Part shown: piece after piece, positions 9,088 to 18,363 of the stretch
How positions within the stretch are numbered: position 1 is the first letter of the stretch
Layout of the letters: every line of letters starts with the position of its first letter
NCBI RefSeq assembly: GCF_003065605.1
Contig: NZ_CP026952.1
Coordinates: forward strand, 558,001-622,000
Length of the DNA: 64,000 nucleotides
From: Aeromicrobium chenweiae
GTDB lineage: Bacteria > Actinomycetota > Actinomycetes > Propionibacteriales > Nocardioidaceae
Direction of reading: 5' to 3'
Position numbers and translations under genes: made by a program
The notes under the pieces: generated by a model
What the model saw: the letters and a program-made list of their open reading frames with translations, nothing else
Databases searched by the model: none
What the model was told of the DNA's origin: nothing

Positions 9088-10229
9088 GCCTGCTCCTCTT
9101 CGGTGTCTTCGATGTCGTGGTGGTGGGCGGGCAGCACGAGGGTGAACGACGAGCCGAGACCAGGCTCGCTCCACACCTCGACGGACCCGCCGTTGCTGGC
9201 GGCGACGTGCTTGACGATCGACAGGCCAAGACCCGTGCCGCCGGTGGCGCGCGCTCGTGCGGGATCGACGCGGTAGAACCGCTCGAAGATCCGGTCGAGC
9301 TCCTCGCCGGGGATGCCGATGCCGTTGTCGGTCACGGTCAGCCGGACGTCCTGGCCGTCCCGCTGTGCGCTGACCGTGACCCGTGAGCCCTCCGGGCTGT
9401 ACGTCACGGCGTTCTCCACCAGGTTGCTGACCGCGGCGTGCAGCTGGGCCCGGTCGCCGTGGACGAACAGGTCGGGCTCGACGGACGCGACGATGTCGAT
9501 GTCCTTGTGCTCGGCGTCGGTCGCGGAGTGCTCGCAGGCCTCGCTCACCAGCTCGCCGACCTTGACCGTCGTCGCCTCGTCGCTGAGGACGTCGTTCTGC
9601 AGACGGGACAGGTCGATGATCTGCTGCACGAGGCGGGTCAGGCGCTCGCTCTCGAGGTGCATGCGGCTGGAGAAGCGCACGACGGCGTCCGGGTCGTCCT
9701 TGGCCTCGCCGACCGCCTCGGCCAGCAGGTTCAGGGCGCCGACGGGGGTCTTGAGCTCGTGGCTGACGTTCGCGACGAAGTCGCGGCGGATCGACTCGAC
9801 CCGCTGCTCGCGCGTGCGGTCGTCGGCGAGGACGAGGATGAGCCGGGACGTCAGGGGAGCGACCCTCGCATGGATGTGGGCGGTCGTGCCGCGCCGGGGC
9901 TGGAGCGAGATGTCGGCCTCGCGGACCTGGCCGTCGCGACGCACCTGCCGCACCAGGCTCATCAGCTCCGCGGGCTCGAGCCGGTCGTCGTTGATGATCC
10001 CCATCGCGAACGCGGGCGCGGAGGCCTGGACGACGGTGTCGGACGAGTCGATCAGGACCGCGGAGGACGACAGCACCGACAGCACCAGCTCTGCGCCGGG
10101 CGGAACCACGGGGGTCGGCTCGTTCACCGTCTGTTGCTGCCTTTCGCTGAAGCGCCATAGGTACGTGATCATGGCGCCGATGACCGCGCCGATCGCTCCG
10201 GCGATCGCCACTCCCGCGCTGGTGTCCAC
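9084..10229 (-). CDS. senX3: Sensor histidine kinase SenX3
   Basis: 381 aa. One N-terminal TM segment (VAIAGAIGAVIGAMITYLW), a PAS-like region (about residues 60-150), HisKA with the phospho-histidine in FVANVSHELKTPVG, then the ATPase boxes NLVENAVTYSPEG, VTDNGIGIP and GGTGLGLSIV. It signals to RegX3 and is normally held in check by PhoU/Pst when phosphate is plentiful. I start it at the GTG 10229 because TATCCT ends exactly 6 bases upstream (leaderless). The upstream in-frame ATG at 10256 would precede that promoter element. Confidence 0.92.
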   Translation of the reverse strand: MDTSAGVAIAGAIGAVIGAMITYLWRFSERQQQTVNEPTPVVPPGAELVLSVLSSSAVLIDSSDTVVQASAPAFAMGIINDDRLEPAELMSLVRQVRRDGQVREADISLQPRRGTTAHIHARVAPLTSRLILVLADDRTREQRVESIRRDFVANVSHELKTPVGALNLLAEAVGEAKDDPDAVVRFSSRMHLESERLTRLVQQIIDLSRLQNDVLSDEATTVKVGELVSEACEHSATDAEHKDIDIVASVEPDLFVHGDRAQLHAAVSNLVENAVTYSPEGSRVTVSAQRDGQDVRLTVTDNGIGIPGEELDRIFERFYRVDPARARATGGTGLGLSIVKHVAASNGGSVEVWSEPGLGSSFTLVLPAHHHDIEDTEEEQA

Positions 10230-10241
10230 ACCATGAGGATA
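10227..10241 (-). promoter_or_regulatory. Leaderless promoter of senX3-regX3
   Basis: On the minus strand the -10 box TATCCT occupies 10236-10241, and the GTG start (10227-10229) follows after 6 bases. No ribosome-binding site is present. Confidence 0.55.
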
Positions 10242-10300
10242 GGGGCGCCCCCGCAAGGAACCGCACCGCGGACGCGGGTGCGACGGGCCTTTCCGCTGGC

Positions 10301-10339
10301 GTTCATGCCCCGTTCACCGACGGTCGCCGTCCGTTCACC
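10301..10339 (+). promoter_or_regulatory. PHO-box-like direct repeats between senX3 and phoU
   Basis: Four 7-base units at 10-11-bp spacing: GTTCATG (10301), GTTCACC (10312), GGTCGCC (10322) and GTTCACC (10333). Streptomyces PhoP boxes are built of 11-bp units beginning GTTCACC, so this is a strong RegX3/PhoP-type candidate. The last unit overlaps where the -35 region of phoU should be, fitting activation of phoU and perhaps feedback on senX3. Confidence 0.65.
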
Positions 10340-10348
10340 CCGGCTCCC

Positions 10349-10364
10349 TACGGTGACTGGCATG
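10349..10364 (+). promoter_or_regulatory. Leaderless promoter of phoU
   Basis: TACGGT (10349-10354) lies 7 bases before the phoU ATG (10362). No ribosome-binding site is seen. Confidence 0.5.
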
Positions 10365-11003
10365 CGCGATCAGTATTACGAACAGCTCGATGCCATCGTC
10401 GACGACCTGGTGGACCTGACCGGCACGGTGCGGCGTGCCGTCGCCGACGCGACCAAGGCTCTGCTCGAGGCCGACGGCCAGATCGCGGAGTCGGTCATCG
10501 CCGGCGACAAGGACGTCGACGAGGCCACCGAGACCGTCGAGGAGCGGACCCTGCTCCTCCTCGCGACGCAGCAGCCCGTCGCGACCGACTTGCGGCAGCT
10601 GATCGCCACGCTGCGCATGTTGGCCGACCTGCAGCGGATGGGCGACCTGTCCGTGCACGTCGCGAAGATCGCCAGGCGGCGCATGCCCGAGTCAGCGGTG
10701 CCCGAGCACCTGCACCCGACGATCCTGTCGATGGCCGCTGTCGCGGACTCGATGATCGACTCGGCGTCGCGCATCGTCGCCAACCGGGACGTGGCCAAGG
10801 CCGCGCAGCTCGAGGCCGAGGACGACGAGATGGACCTGCTCCGCAAGGACCTGTTCCGCTCGCTGCTCGGGGACTCCTGGGACTACGGCGTCGAGCCGGC
10901 CGTCGACGTGGCCCTGCTGGGCCGCTACTACGAGCGCATCGGTGACCACGCGGTCTCGATGGCGCGCCGGGTCGTGTACCTGGTCACGGGTCAGCTGACC
11001 TGA
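10362..11003 (+). CDS. phoU: Phosphate signalling regulator PhoU
   Basis: 213 aa of two three-helix PhoU repeats. Each repeat carries the acidic metal-binding signature: EADGQIAESVIAGDKDVDEA in repeat 1 and MDLLRKDLF plus YYERIGDHAVSMARRVVYL in repeat 2. PhoU represses the Pho response and tunes phosphate uptake by linking the Pst transporter to the sensor kinase. The ATG at 10362 is chosen over longer in-frame starts because the PHO box and -10 box lie upstream. Divergent from its partner kinase. Confidence 0.93.
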   Translation: MRDQYYEQLDAIVDDLVDLTGTVRRAVADATKALLEADGQIAESVIAGDKDVDEATETVEERTLLLLATQQPVATDLRQLIATLRMLADLQRMGDLSVHVAKIARRRMPESAVPEHLHPTILSMAAVADSMIDSASRIVANRDVAKAAQLEAEDDEMDLLRKDLFRSLLGDSWDYGVEPAVDVALLGRYYERIGDHAVSMARRVVYLVTGQLT

Positions 11004-11025
11004 GACCGGACGGCCCCTTCCGGAG

Positions 11026-11054
11026 CCCCTGCTGCCTGCCGCAGCGGGGGTTTC
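11026..11054 (+). terminator. Hairpin with short T run after phoU
   Basis: CCCCTGCTGC (11026-11035) pairs with GCAGCGGGGG (11041-11050), with one G-U pair and a 5-base loop. TTT follows. Confidence 0.65.
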
Positions 11055-11102
11055 GTCCGTCCCGGGGGCAGGTGTCAGAGGTGGGCGAGAAGCGCCTCAG
11101 CG

Positions 11103-11717
11103 CTACTCGGCGCCCTCGGTGGCCGTGTCCTCGGTCGGGGTGGGCTCGGTGGACGTGGGCTCGGTGGAGTCCTCGTCGGAGGTGCTCTTGGAGGTGCTTT
11201 CCTTCTCCGCCGGCGTCTCGTCGGGACCCTCGACCACGCTGGCGTACTCGGTGGTGCGGTCCACGACCGGAGCCTCGATCGTCACGGGGGACGAGTCGCT
11301 GAAGCTCAGCGTGATCTTGACGTAGATGCCCGAGGGGACGTCCTTGTCGACCACGTACACGCCGGCCGGGTCGTCGCCGCCGAGGGTCGTCAGGTATCCC
11401 GGCTTCAGCGGAAGCTGCTCGTCGGGGGCGGTGACCTGCAGCTCCTTGTCGTCCAGCGTCGTGACGCTGACCGAGCTCAGGTCCTGGTCCTCGTCGAGGT
11501 TGTTCTGCAGGGCAGCAGACAGCGTCGCCGACCCGTCGGGGTTGGCCACGAGGAGCGTGTTCATCGAGTCGACGTCGCCGCGGACGTTCGCGCCCACGCC
11601 GGGCTGGTACTGCTGGTTCGTCTGGGCGCCGAAGCCCGTCCCGCATCCGGCGAGGCCGAGGGTCATCACCGCGGCAAGGGAGGCGGCAGCCAGGGGGCGA
11701 CGTCGTGCAGAGCTCAC
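11103..11717 (-). CDS. Secreted lipoprotein of unknown function
   Basis: 204 aa. A signal peptide ends in the lipobox LAGC (cysteine at residue 25), so the mature protein is lipid-anchored outside the membrane. The middle (about residues 45-160) is a beta-rich domain resembling the DUF461/PCu(A)C-type lipoproteins that sit beside phoU/carD in other actinobacteria, but the copper-binding histidine and methionine motif of true PCu(A)C is not visible. The last 40 residues are a Ser/Thr/Glu/Pro-rich tail. GTG start at 11717. Confidence 0.75.
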   Translation of the reverse strand: MSSARRRPLAAASLAAVMTLGLAGCGTGFGAQTNQQYQPGVGANVRGDVDSMNTLLVANPDGSATLSAALQNNLDEDQDLSSVSVTTLDDKELQVTAPDEQLPLKPGYLTTLGGDDPAGVYVVDKDVPSGIYVKITLSFSDSSPVTIEAPVVDRTTEYASVVEGPDETPAEKESTSKSTSDEDSTEPTSTEPTPTEDTATEGAE

Positions 11718-11903
11718 CAGATCACTCTTTCAGTTGGTCGATGCGGGGGGCACAGAGTCCTCGGCAATGGTATCGGAGACGGTCGGTGGAATTGCCTTTG
11801 ACCTGTGGACATGGCGTCTGCTATGGCACCCATGCCCTGAAACTGCAGGGGTCTTTGTCGGCTCTTCGTGGTATTCTTGAACTCTACGAAGGGTGTTTTC
11901 TCT

Positions 11904-12389
11904 ATGACTTTTACTGTCGGCGAAACCGTTGTCTATCCCAATCACGGCGCTGCAGTCATCGAGGACATCGAGACCCGGACGATCAAGGGCGAGGAGCGTG
12001 ATTACCTCGTGCTGCGCATCGTCTCGCAGAACGATCTGGTGGTTCGCGTCCCGGCGTGCAACCTCGATCTCGTCGGTGTCCGCGATGTCGTTGACGAGGC
12101 CGGTCTCGAGCGGGTTTTCGGAGTCCTGCGTGCCGAGCACGTCGAGGAGCCGACCAACTGGTCGCGCCGCTACAAGGCCAACCTCGAGAAGCTGCACTCC
12201 GGTGACGTCCTGAAGGTGGCCGAGGTCGTCCGCGACCTGTGGCGCCGCGACCACGAGCGTGGACTGTCGGCCGGCGAGAAGCGCATGCTGTCCAAGGCAC
12301 GTCAGATCCTCGTCTCCGAGCTCGCACTGGCCGAGAAGACGAACGAGGACAAGGCCGAGACCCGTCTCGACGAGGTCCTCGCCTCCTGA
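11904..12389 (+). CDS. carD: CarD-family RNA polymerase-binding regulator
   Basis: 161 aa. The N-terminal RNA-polymerase-interaction domain begins [20 protein letters not shown], as in mycobacterial CarD. The C-terminal helical DNA-binding part includes [13 protein letters not shown], the wedge-tryptophan region VVRDLWRRD and [10 protein letters not shown]. CarD binds the polymerase beta subunit and stabilises open complexes at most promoters, especially rRNA. GAAGGG at 11888-11893 serves the ATG at 11904; the in-frame ATG at 11868 has none. The upstream region is unusually AT-rich, with TATTCT at 11872-11877 as a -10 candidate. Confidence 0.95.
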   Translation: MTFTVGETVVYPNHGAAVIEDIETRTIKGEERDYLVLRIVSQNDLVVRVPACNLDLVGVRDVVDEAGLERVFGVLRAEHVEEPTNWSRRYKANLEKLHSGDVLKVAEVVRDLWRRDHERGLSAGEKRMLSKARQILVSELALAEKTNEDKAETRLDEVLAS

Positions 12390-12402
12390 GCTGATCCCGC
12401 CT

Positions 12403-12438
12403 CACAGCCCCCGGTTCCTCCTGGAGCCGGGGGCTGTG
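12403..12438. terminator. Bidirectional hairpin between carD and ispF
   Basis: CACAGCCCCCGG (12403-12414) pairs perfectly with CCGGGGGCTGTG (12427-12438). It lies between the convergent 3' ends. Confidence 0.75.
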
Positions 12439-12452
12439 TCGTTCCCGCGGCG

Positions 12453-12929
12453 TCAGAGGGGGACGACGAGCGCCGTGGCGATCGCCGCGATGCCCTCGCC
12501 GCGGCCGGTCAGGCCGAGACCGTCGGTCGTGGTGGCGGAGAGGCCGACCGGGGCACCGAGTGCCTCGCCCAGGACCTGCTGCGCCTGCTCGCGGCGCGTA
12601 CCGATCTTCGGACGGTTGCCGATGACCTGCACCGAGACGTTGCCGACGACCCAGCCGGCCTCGCGCAGCCGCCGAGCCGTCTCGCTCAGGAAGTCGACGC
12701 CCGCCGCCCCGGCCCACTGGGGGTCGCCGGTGCCGAAGTGGCTGCCGATGTCGCCGATGCCGGCCGCGCCCAGCACCGCGTCGACGATCGCGTGCGAGAC
12801 GCAGTCGCCGTCGGAGTGCCCCTCCAGGCCGTGGGACTCGTCCGGCCACTGCAGCCCGGCCAGCCACATCGGTCGGCCCTCGACGAGCCGGTGGACGTCG
12901 GTGCCGATGCCGATGCGCGCGGAAGTCAC
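12453..12929 (-). CDS. ispF: 2-C-methyl-D-erythritol 2,4-cyclodiphosphate synthase
   Basis: 158 aa, the normal IspF size. Metal-binding GTDVHRL at residues 9-15, [26 protein letters not shown], and the C-terminal [17 protein letters not shown]. It forms the cyclodiphosphate in the MEP isoprenoid pathway. GTG start at 12929; an ATG just upstream runs into a stop. IspD is not adjacent, unlike many actinobacteria. Divergent from the molybdopterin oxidoreductase gene. Confidence 0.93.
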   Translation of the reverse strand: MTSARIGIGTDVHRLVEGRPMWLAGLQWPDESHGLEGHSDGDCVSHAIVDAVLGAAGIGDIGSHFGTGDPQWAGAAGVDFLSETARRLREAGWVVGNVSVQVIGNRPKIGTRREQAQQVLGEALGAPVGLSATTTDGLGLTGRGEGIAAIATALVVPL

Positions 12930-12986
12930 CCGTTGATCATGCCAGTTCGCACGGCGAGCTTGGTGCCCTCGCGCGAGGATGGGGCG

Positions 12987-14495
12987 GTGAGATCTCGCGT
13001 CATGCTCGCTGCCGGTGCGCTGGCCGCCCTGGCCGGCCTCGCCGTGAGCGAGGGCCTCGCTGCCGTGCTGGACCTGCGGGAGTCGCCCGTGCTGTCGGTC
13101 GGGCAGTCGGTCATCGACGTCACCCCCGGCCCGGTCGCCCACGCCGTGATCGACGCTGTCGGCACCCGCGACAAGCCGCTGGCCGTCACGGGCGTCGTCG
13201 TCGCGATCATCCTGCTCGGCGCCCTCGCGGGCCGGTGGTGGCGGAGCCGGCGCCTCGTGGCGTGGCTCCTGGTCGCCGTGCCGGTCGTCCTCGCGGTGGT
13301 GTCCGTCCTGTCCCGTCCCCATGCCTCGACCGCGGGCGTGCTCACGTGCGTCGGCGCAGGTGCCGCTGTCGTGGCCGTGCTCGAGCTGCTGCTGCGGCCC
13401 GCGGCCGAGGCCGGGACCGCGGGCGGCCAGTCGCGGCGGACGTTCCTGGTGCGCGCGGGTCTCGTCGCGCTCGCGACGGTCGTGGTGGGCGGGGCCGGGC
13501 AGGTGCTCGGCGCGCGGCATCGTCGTCGACGGGAGATCGAGGCGGCGCGCGCGTCCCTGGACCTGCCGGTGGGCCGGGTGGCGGCACCGGCCGGCACCGG
13601 GCTCGGCGTGCCCGGCCAGCAGCCGTGGCTGACCCCGAACCGCGACTTCTACCGCATCGACACGACCCTCAGCCCGCCCCTGATCGACCCGGCCGACTGG
13701 AGCCTGCGGATCCACGGGATGGTCGACCGGGAGATGACGCTGACCTACCAGGACCTCGTCGACCGTGGCCTCACGCAGGCGTGGATCACGATCGCGTGCG
13801 TGTCCAACGAGGTCGGTGGCGACCTGATCGGCAACACCGTCTGGGGAGGCGTCCCGATCAAGGACCTGCTCGACGAGGTCGGCGTCCAGGACGGCGCGGA
13901 CGCCCTCCTGTCGACGTCCGAGGACGGCTGGACGTGCGGCACCCCGCTCGCTGCGCTGACCGACGGCCGTCCCGCACTCCTGGCGCTGACGATGGACGGC
14001 GAGCCGCTGCCCGTCGTGCACGGCTTCCCGGTGCGGCAGGTGGTGCCCGGGCTGTACGGCTACGTCTCGGCGACGAAGTGGGTCACGGACTGGGAGGTCA
14101 CCCGTTTCGCGGACTTCCAGGCGTTCTGGACCAAGCGGGGGTGGGGCGAGCGCGGACCGGTGAAGATCCAGTCCCGGATCGACGTCCCGCAGTCCGGCGA
14201 CTCGATCGACGCCGGACCGGTCACCGTCGCGGGTGTCGCGTGGGCCCAGCACGTGGGCGTCGCGGCCGTCGAGGTGCGCATCGACGACGGGCCGTGGCGG
14301 TCAGCCTCCCTGGGCGCAGTGCCCAACGACGACACGTGGGTGCAGTGGTCCCTCGCGTGGGACGCGCCGAAGGGCGATCACACGCTGCAGGTCCGGGCGA
14401 TCGGCAAGGACGGCGTGCCGCAGACGGCCGAGCGGGCAGGCGTCCTGCCCGACGGTGCGACCGGCTACGACAAGGTGGACGTCGTCGTCGGCTGA
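12987..14495 (+). CDS. Membrane-anchored molybdopterin-dependent oxidoreductase (sulfite oxidase fold)
   Basis: 502 aa from GTG 12987 (an ATG at 12939 would add 16 residues). Residues 1-190 hold about four hydrophobic segments; the rest is an oxidoreductase molybdopterin-binding domain followed by a Mo-co dimerisation domain (from about residue 390). The expected molybdenum-ligand cysteine is in [28 protein letters not shown] and the dimerisation-domain [10 protein letters not shown] match the family. The catalytic domain probably faces outward. Electron acceptor and substrate are unknown. No heme motif is visible. Confidence 0.85.
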   Translation: MRSRVMLAAGALAALAGLAVSEGLAAVLDLRESPVLSVGQSVIDVTPGPVAHAVIDAVGTRDKPLAVTGVVVAIILLGALAGRWWRSRRLVAWLLVAVPVVLAVVSVLSRPHASTAGVLTCVGAGAAVVAVLELLLRPAAEAGTAGGQSRRTFLVRAGLVALATVVVGGAGQVLGARHRRRREIEAARASLDLPVGRVAAPAGTGLGVPGQQPWLTPNRDFYRIDTTLSPPLIDPADWSLRIHGMVDREMTLTYQDLVDRGLTQAWITIACVSNEVGGDLIGNTVWGGVPIKDLLDEVGVQDGADALLSTSEDGWTCGTPLAALTDGRPALLALTMDGEPLPVVHGFPVRQVVPGLYGYVSATKWVTDWEVTRFADFQAFWTKRGWGERGPVKIQSRIDVPQSGDSIDAGPVTVAGVAWAQHVGVAAVEVRIDDGPWRSASLGAVPNDDTWVQWSLAWDAPKGDHTLQVRAIGKDGVPQTAERAGVLPDGATGYDKVDVVVG

Positions 14496-14514
14496 CGGCG
14501 GCTCCCGGCGGGGA

Positions 14515-15756
14515 TCACCAGCGGGCGGTGTCCTTCGGCAGCGCCTTGCTGGTGGGCCGGATGACGTAGACCACGCCGCCGCTGCCGCGCAGCCAGGCCT
14601 TCTCGAACTGGGCGCGCGAGTACGTGCGGCGCACGGACGCGTTGGTGGACCCGGCCGGGTCGTTCACGATGACCTGCCCGGTCGACGTGAACCCACGGAT
14701 CACCAGGAGGTGGCCAGGGGTCGACGAGATGGGGGCGCCGGTGAGCTCGCCGCGGCCGAAGGCGACCGACGCCACCAGAGGGATGCCCGCCTTGATGAAC
14801 GCCTCGGCGTCCCGCAGCGTGTGCAGCCGGGTGACGAACGTGTCGAGCGAGTAGCGCGCGGCGTACGCGGTGTTGAACGGCCAGTTCCCGGTGCCGTTGT
14901 ACTTGTGGTCGAACGTGTAGCGGGCGGCGTGGTCGACGAACGAGTCGGCGTGCTTCGACCACGTGTAATCGGCCTTGGTCGGACCCTTGCCGAAGAAACG
15001 CATGATCATCGACGTCGACGTGGGGGAGCACCACGCCTCGCCACCGCCGCCGTACTGGGGGAACTCGCCGCGGTGGATCATCTGCGACGACATCGGCACG
15101 GCGAGGTCCCGGGTCGCGGTCATCGTCGTGCTGCTCGCGCTCTTGAGGTTGCGGGCGGTGTAGGTCGAGGCGACGCCGTTGACCGCGTGCAGCGTGGGGC
15201 TGGTCTTCGTGCCCTTCGGCTTGAGGAGCATCACCCGCACCTGCCACTGGTCGAACGACTTGCCCGGGTTGGCCAGCACCGTGTCGGTGGAGACCTTCGC
15301 GAGGTCGTCGGCCTGCGAGGAGTACGAGGAGCGCTTGACGCTCGAGGTGTTGTCGGCCCAGCGGGCGACGGTGTCCCAGCTGCCGACGGTCGAGCCCTTG
15401 CGGACCCGGACGTCGATGCGCGCCCACGTCTTGCCCGGCGTCGTGATGCTCCACGACGGGAGCAGGCTGGTGGCGGCGAACCCGGTCTTCTTCCACGGGC
15501 CCTTCCAGTAGCCGCGGTCGTACGTCTTGGCGCCGCCCGAGACCAACGGGTCGTCGTAGCGCAGCTTCGTGGTGCCCTTGCCGAGGGTCATCTTGCCCTT
15601 GGCGGCGGCGAGACCGTACGAGGAGCCCTTGGTGAAGTCACGGGTGGTGGTCCACCGGGCGAAGGCGGCCTTGTCGGAGGCGGCGGTGGCGGGGGCGCCC
15701 GGCAGCAGGGTGAGGCCGAGGACCGCGGCGACGAGGAGGGGAAGATGGCGACGCAT
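14515..15756 (-). CDS. Secreted C39-like cysteine peptidase
   Basis: 413 aa. Sec signal peptide (MRRHLPLLVAAVLGLTLL...ATA|AS), then about 180 residues of beta-rich region, then a C39-like papain-fold domain. Its cysteine is in GEAWCSPTSTSMIM, its histidine in PGHLLVIRGF, and the following Asp in VIVNDPAGS. These are known outside ABC transporters as extracellular peptidase-like proteins of actinobacteria. Convergent with the oxidoreductase and divergent from cysS. The cell target is unknown. Confidence 0.82.
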   Translation of the reverse strand: MRRHLPLLVAAVLGLTLLPGAPATAASDKAAFARWTTTRDFTKGSSYGLAAAKGKMTLGKGTTKLRYDDPLVSGGAKTYDRGYWKGPWKKTGFAATSLLPSWSITTPGKTWARIDVRVRKGSTVGSWDTVARWADNTSSVKRSSYSSQADDLAKVSTDTVLANPGKSFDQWQVRVMLLKPKGTKTSPTLHAVNGVASTYTARNLKSASSTTMTATRDLAVPMSSQMIHRGEFPQYGGGGEAWCSPTSTSMIMRFFGKGPTKADYTWSKHADSFVDHAARYTFDHKYNGTGNWPFNTAYAARYSLDTFVTRLHTLRDAEAFIKAGIPLVASVAFGRGELTGAPISSTPGHLLVIRGFTSTGQVIVNDPAGSTNASVRRTYSRAQFEKAWLRGSGGVVYVIRPTSKALPKDTARW

Positions 15757-15846
15757 CTGCCCATGCTAGGTGACGAATGTGACTCGTGGGGCTGATGTGG
15801 CAGAGAACCTTCTGCGCAGGCGGTGAGGAGGCGTGGCGGGAGCCGA

Positions 15847-15861
15847 TAGGGTTGGGCTGTG
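15847..15861 (+). promoter_or_regulatory. Leaderless promoter of cysS
   Basis: TAGGGT (15847-15852) lies 6 bases before the GTG start (15859). No ribosome-binding site. Confidence 0.55.
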
Positions 15862-17268
15862 GCATTTCACCTGTATGACAGCGCAACCCGGCAGATTCGC
15901 GAGCTCGTCCCGGTCGTCCCCGGACGGGTCTCGATCTATCACTGCGGGCTGACGGTGCAGGGTCCGCCGCACATCGGCCACATCCGCAAGGAGGTCGTCT
16001 TCGACGTCCTGCGGCGCTGGCTCGAGCGCTCGGGCGTCGAGGTCACGATCGTCGCCAACGTGACCGACATCGACGACAAGATCCTGGCCAAGGGCGTCGA
16101 GCAGGACCGCCCGTGGTTCGCCGTGGCGTACGAGAACGAGCGCGCCCTCCACGCGGCCTACGAGGTGCTGGGCTGCACCCCGCCGACGTACGAGCCGCGG
16201 GCGACCGGCGTCGTGCCGGAGATGATCGAGCTCATGCAGACGCTGATCGAGCGCGGTCACGCGTACGCCGCCGAGGACGGTTCCGGCGACGTCTACTTCG
16301 ACGTCCGGTCGTGGCCCGCGTACGGCGAGCTGTCCAACCAGAACATCGACGACATGCTGCCCGCGGAGGACGCGCCTGCCGAGGGCAAGCGGGACGGGCG
16401 TGACTTCGCGCTGTGGAAGGGACACAAGGCCGGAGATCCCGAGTCCGCCTCCTGGGCGACGCCGTGGGGGCGTGGCCGTCCCGGTTGGCACCTGGAGTGC
16501 TCGGCGATGGCCGCGAAGTACCTCGGCCCCGAGTTCGACATCCACGGCGGCGGCATCGACCTGCGCTTCCCGCACCACGAGAACGAGCTCGCCCAGTCGC
16601 GGGCCGCGGGCCAGCCGTTCGCGCGCTTCTGGATGCACAACGCGATGCTCAACCTGGCCGGCGCCAAGATGTCGAAGTCGGTCGGGAACACGTTGATGGT
16701 CAGCGAGGTCGTCAAGCGGGTGCGCCCCATCGCGCTGCGCTACTACCTCGCTGCCTCGCACTACCGCTCGATCGTGGAGTTCTCCGAGGAGTCGCTGGCC
16801 GAGGCCGCGACGGCGTTCGACCGCATCGAGGGATTCGTGCGGCGCGCGGCCGGGCTCGTGGGGCCCGGTGGGCTGGGCGAGGTGCCCGCTGCGTTCGCCG
16901 GCGCGATGGACGACGACCTCTCGGTGCCGGCCGCGCTCGCCGCGCTGCAGGGTCGGGTGACCGAGGGCAACCAGCTGCTCGGCGCGGGCGCCTCGGCCGA
17001 GCTGACCGCCGCTCTGGCGGACGTACGGACGATGCTCGACGTGCTCGGTTTGGACCCACTGTCCCCGACGTGGGATCGTGGGGGTGACGATGCGGCCTAT
17101 GCGCAGGTGATCGACTCCCTCGTCGAGGGGCTCCTCGAGCAGCGCCAGCAGGCACGCGCGGCCAAGGACTTCGCCACCGCCGACCGGGTGCGCGACCAGC
17201 TCACGGCCGCGGGCATCGAGATCGAGGACACGCCGCAGGGTGCGCGCTGGTCCGTGAAGGGTAGCTAA
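15859..17268 (+). CDS. cysS: Cysteinyl-tRNA synthetase
   Basis: 469 aa class I synthetase. HIGH motif in GPPHIGHIR (about residues 35-43), zinc ligands beginning at YHCGLTV and continuing in GWHLECSAM and the HHENE segment, and KMSKS in [12 protein letters not shown] (about residue 272). It charges tRNA-Cys. This form is CysS rather than the mycothiol ligase MshC, which is shorter. Followed after 3 bases by rlmB, so an operon. Confidence 0.95.
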   Translation: MAFHLYDSATRQIRELVPVVPGRVSIYHCGLTVQGPPHIGHIRKEVVFDVLRRWLERSGVEVTIVANVTDIDDKILAKGVEQDRPWFAVAYENERALHAAYEVLGCTPPTYEPRATGVVPEMIELMQTLIERGHAYAAEDGSGDVYFDVRSWPAYGELSNQNIDDMLPAEDAPAEGKRDGRDFALWKGHKAGDPESASWATPWGRGRPGWHLECSAMAAKYLGPEFDIHGGGIDLRFPHHENELAQSRAAGQPFARFWMHNAMLNLAGAKMSKSVGNTLMVSEVVKRVRPIALRYYLAASHYRSIVEFSEESLAEAATAFDRIEGFVRRAAGLVGPGGLGEVPAAFAGAMDDDLSVPAALAALQGRVTEGNQLLGAGASAELTAALADVRTMLDVLGLDPLSPTWDRGGDDAAYAQVIDSLVEGLLEQRQQARAAKDFATADRVRDQLTAAGIEIEDTPQGARWSVKGS

Positions 17269-17271
17269 GAC

Positions 17272-18216
17272 ATGCCGGGCAACAGCAAGCGCAAGGGCGC
17301 CATCAAGAAGACCGGTAAGGGCAACCCCACTGCCGGATCCGGCGGCCGCCGCCGTCAGGGACTCGAGGGCAAGGGCCCGACCCCCCGCGCGGAGGACCGT
17401 CCCAACCACAAGCTCTACAAGATGAAGAACGCGACCGCCAAGCGCGAGGCCGCGCGTCCCAAGCGCAAGCAGGGCGAGGCGGCCGAGTGGGTCGCCGGAC
17501 GCAACTCCGTCCTGGAGCTGCTCAAGGCGACCGTGCCGGTGCACGCGCTGTACGTCGCCGAGGGCACGGACCGCGACGAGAAGGTCCGCGAGATCTTCAA
17601 GCTCGCCGCCGAGCAGCACGTGAGCCTGCTGGAGATCGGCCGCATCGAGCTGGACAAGCTCACCGGCGGAGCGGTCCACCAGGGCATCGCCGCGAAGCTC
17701 AACGCGTACGAGTACGCCGCCCCGCAGGACCTGATGGACCTCGCCGCCGAGCGCGACGAGCCCGCCCTGATCCTTGTCCTGGACGGCATCACCGATCCCC
17801 GCAACCTCGGCGCGATCATCCGGTCCGCCTCGGGCTTCGGCGCCCACGGCGTCGTCATCCCCGAGCGCCGCGCCGCGCAGATCACGGCCGCCGCCTGGAA
17901 GACGTCCGCCGGTGCCGCAGCCCGGGTGCCGGTTGCCCGGGTCACCAACATCACCCGCACGCTCAAGCAGTTCCAGGACGACGGCTGCATGGTCATCGGC
18001 CTGGCCGCGGACGGCACGGTCGACATCGCCGAGTCGCAGATGATCGACGGACCGCTGGTCGTCGTCATCGGCAGCGAGGGCAAGGGCCTGTCCCGTCTGG
18101 TCGGGGAGACCTGCGACGAGATCGTGTCGATCCCCATGTCGACGGGCCTGGAGTCGCTCAACGCCGGCGTCGCCGCAGGCATCGCGCTCTACGCGATCAG
18201 CCAGAAGCGCGCCTGA
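17272..18216 (+). CDS. rlmB: 23S rRNA (guanosine-2'-O)-methyltransferase, RlmB/TrmH family
   Basis: 314 aa. A basic, disordered N-terminal extension of about 70 residues (Lys/Arg/Gly-rich) precedes the substrate-binding domain (AGRNSVLELLKA) and the SPOUT catalytic domain. Knot motifs are present: NLGAIIRSASGFGAHGVV, VVVIGSEGKGLSRL and IPMSTGLESLNAGVAAGIALY. The family methylates G2251 of 23S rRNA. The cysS-rlmB order is conserved in actinobacteria. Confidence 0.93.
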   Translation: MPGNSKRKGAIKKTGKGNPTAGSGGRRRQGLEGKGPTPRAEDRPNHKLYKMKNATAKREAARPKRKQGEAAEWVAGRNSVLELLKATVPVHALYVAEGTDRDEKVREIFKLAAEQHVSLLEIGRIELDKLTGGAVHQGIAAKLNAYEYAAPQDLMDLAAERDEPALILVLDGITDPRNLGAIIRSASGFGAHGVVIPERRAAQITAAAWKTSAGAAARVPVARVTNITRTLKQFQDDGCMVIGLAADGTVDIAESQMIDGPLVVVIGSEGKGLSRLVGETCDEIVSIPMSTGLESLNAGVAAGIALYAISQKRA

Positions 18217-18240
18217 CGCCACCCGACCACGCTCGGCCGC

Positions 18241-18297
18241 TGGGCCTGACGTTTTGACCAACACGCTGTCGGCGTGTCCGTCGAAACGTCAGGCCCA
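18241..18297. terminator. Long hairpin after rlmB
   Basis: TGGGCCTGACGTTTTGAC (18241-18258) pairs with 18280-18297 (one G-U), then a 2x2 mismatch, then ACACGC/GCGTGT around a TGTCG loop. The total is a 24-bp stem in 57 bases, 24 bp after the rlmB stop. No T run. Probably a terminator, though unusually long-armed. Confidence 0.7.
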
Positions 18298-18363
18298 TCG
18301 ACGCATTGTGGCGCGCAGTGCCAGTATGGGCGTGGCGCACCACACACTCACCTCGGAGGACCC

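Noticed and set aside
14233..15795. 520-residue plus-strand frame across the C39 peptidase gene
   Set aside because: Composition is that of a shadow (Arg/Gly/Val repeats). The minus-strand gene has a signal peptide and catalytic motifs.
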